A stretch of 64,000 nucleotides of DNA from UBA952 sp044361535 (GTDB lineage Bacteria > Bacteroidota > Bacteroidia > Flavobacteriales_D > Crocinitomicaceae). The notes under the pieces are model-generated. The model was not told the origin of the DNA and ran no database searches. It saw only the letters and a program-made list of their open reading frames with translations. The translations under genes were made by a program, and so were the position numbers. The DNA is taken from assembly GCA_044361535.1 (NCBI GenBank), contig JBIKIQ010000005.1, forward strand, positions 148,113 to 212,112, in the 5' to 3' direction. Of this stretch, positions 63,468 to 64,000 are shown piece after piece; within the stretch, counting starts at the first letter, position 1; each line of letters opens with the position of its first letter.

Positions 63468-64000
63468 ATGAATACGTATCAAAAAACCGCGCATGAGTTC
63501 CATGAACAATTCATGAGCCATTGGGAAAGTAAAGGATGCTTTCATAACAAGTGTATTACGTTGCTGGATCTCTGTGATGAAACACTTCAAAGAATGAAAG
63601 ACCAAGTTCTTGAAAAAGGGTTTGAAAGTTTGAATGATGAAATACGCTTCTTCAAGGAAGTAAAACCCAAAATTTTATCAGTGAAATTTGCTTGTCGCAC
63701 ATTGATGGAATATGAATTTGAAAGAGTCATTAACCAGGAAATAGATGTTGCCGAGCTGCAACAACATTACCTGAACAAAATGCAAGAAAAGTTCAATCGG
63801 TTCCGTGATTTCCGCTACTACGTGAGCAGTTCATCATGCAATCGTGATGAGCAATATTTCACTTTGGCGTATTTAAAAGATGATTACATTCTTCGTTTAA
63901 TACCCGAAGTAGAAAATGGTTTTTCAACCGGTTATGATGTGCTTTTAGGTTATTCTTTGGCTATGGATTTCACAAAAGAATATTTCGAGGAAGAAATTCC
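63468..64000 (+). CDS. rteC: RteC-family protein, truncated by the window edge
   Basis: An open frame starts at 63468 and runs off the right edge; 177 residues are visible. It has the RteC pattern DEIRFFKEVKPKILSVKFACRTLMEYE (about 62-88) followed by a helical region with KMQEKFNRFRDFRYYVSSSSCNRDEQYFT (about 105-133). RteC is known from CTnDOT-type conjugative transposons, where it triggers excision and mobilisation genes. It is 46 bases after the integrase stop, and a GAGG-type Shine-Dalgarno sequence precedes the start. The C-terminal half is beyond the window. Confidence 0.82.
   Translation, partial: MNTYQKTAHEFHEQFMSHWESKGCFHNKCITLLDLCDETLQRMKDQVLEKGFESLNDEIRFFKEVKPKILSVKFACRTLMEYEFERVINQEIDVAELQQHYLNKMQEKFNRFRDFRYYVSSSSCNRDEQYFTLAYLKDDYILRLIPEVENGFSTGYDVLLGYSLAMDFTKEYFEEEI

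Larger units (their letters stand above)
61829..64000 (+). mobile_element. Left part of a putative integrative element at tRNA-Asp
   Basis: tRNA-Asp, then a terminator, an inverted repeat, an integrase and RteC. The order fits an integrative or conjugative element inserted at or near the tRNA 3' end. The right end, the direct repeat and transfer genes lie outside the window, so the boundary is inferred. Confidence 0.55.

Overview
The window looks like chromosomal DNA of a marine or freshwater Bacteroidota, most likely order Flavobacteriales and perhaps Crocinitomicaceae (Fluviicola-like). The reasons are AT-rich DNA, many secreted proteins ending in a type IX secretion (T9SS) sorting domain, GldL/GldM-related proteins, a SusC/SusD pair, several TAnnTTTG-type -7 promoter boxes, and a Bacteroidetes-type integrase followed by RteC. 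The genus assignment is inference.

Layout. 1-6.4 kb (minus): a gliding/T9SS-motor-related locus. A protein with two GldL-like WPGSG repeats is fused to a GldM-like N-terminal module. Two tandem-duplicated secreted proteins with GldM-C-like domains follow, and then a truncated third. 6.6-15.2 kb: an outer-membrane barrel, a MacAB-type exporter (HlyD, FtsX-like permease, ATPase), and a TonB receptor in line with an ABC-2 exporter. 15.3-18.7 kb (plus): a secreted M43 metalloprotease and an EamA permease. 18.8-19.6 kb (minus): tRNA-Arg, tRNA-Pro and tRNA-Ser, with a degenerate repeat beside tRNA-Ser and a 51-residue membrane protein. 19.6-26.3 kb (plus): fumarase, an alkaline-phosphatase-superfamily lipoprotein, and a large CotH/lamin-tail T9SS protein. 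26.3-31.7 kb (minus): an HTH-Fic protein and an ALDH - S9 peptidase - GNAT operon.

31.7-43.3 kb (minus) is a polysaccharide utilisation locus: SusC, SusD, PKD lipoprotein, GH16, a NUDIX-type regulator, a duplicated carbohydrate-binding T9SS protein and a GH3 beta-glucosidase. GH16 and GH3 together point to laminarin or another beta-1,3-glucan. 43.5-47.6 kb is a 1349-residue glycine-rich adhesin-like protein with five 91-residue repeats. 47.8-52.3 kb (plus): biotin carrier protein, RibD, an EamA-like permease, and a serine hydrolase carrying only the C-terminal part of a GH3 enzyme. 52.4-55.5 kb (minus): a five-gene set with two CxxCH proteins, a small membrane protein, YceI and a DUF5777 barrel. 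55.5-61.6 kb: cupin, MsbA-like ABC exporter, DUF4249-like lipoprotein and PriA. 61.8 kb to the end: tRNA-Asp, a strong terminator, then a tyrosine recombinase and a truncated RteC gene, which look like the left end of an integrative element.

The most unusual item is the GldL-GldM fusion locus. By eye it keeps the architecture of the T9SS/gliding motor but lacks the membrane glutamate used for proton coupling. The integrase/RteC edge and the barrel-less GH3-beta-lactamase fusion come next. All assignments come from reading the sequence; no database search was run.
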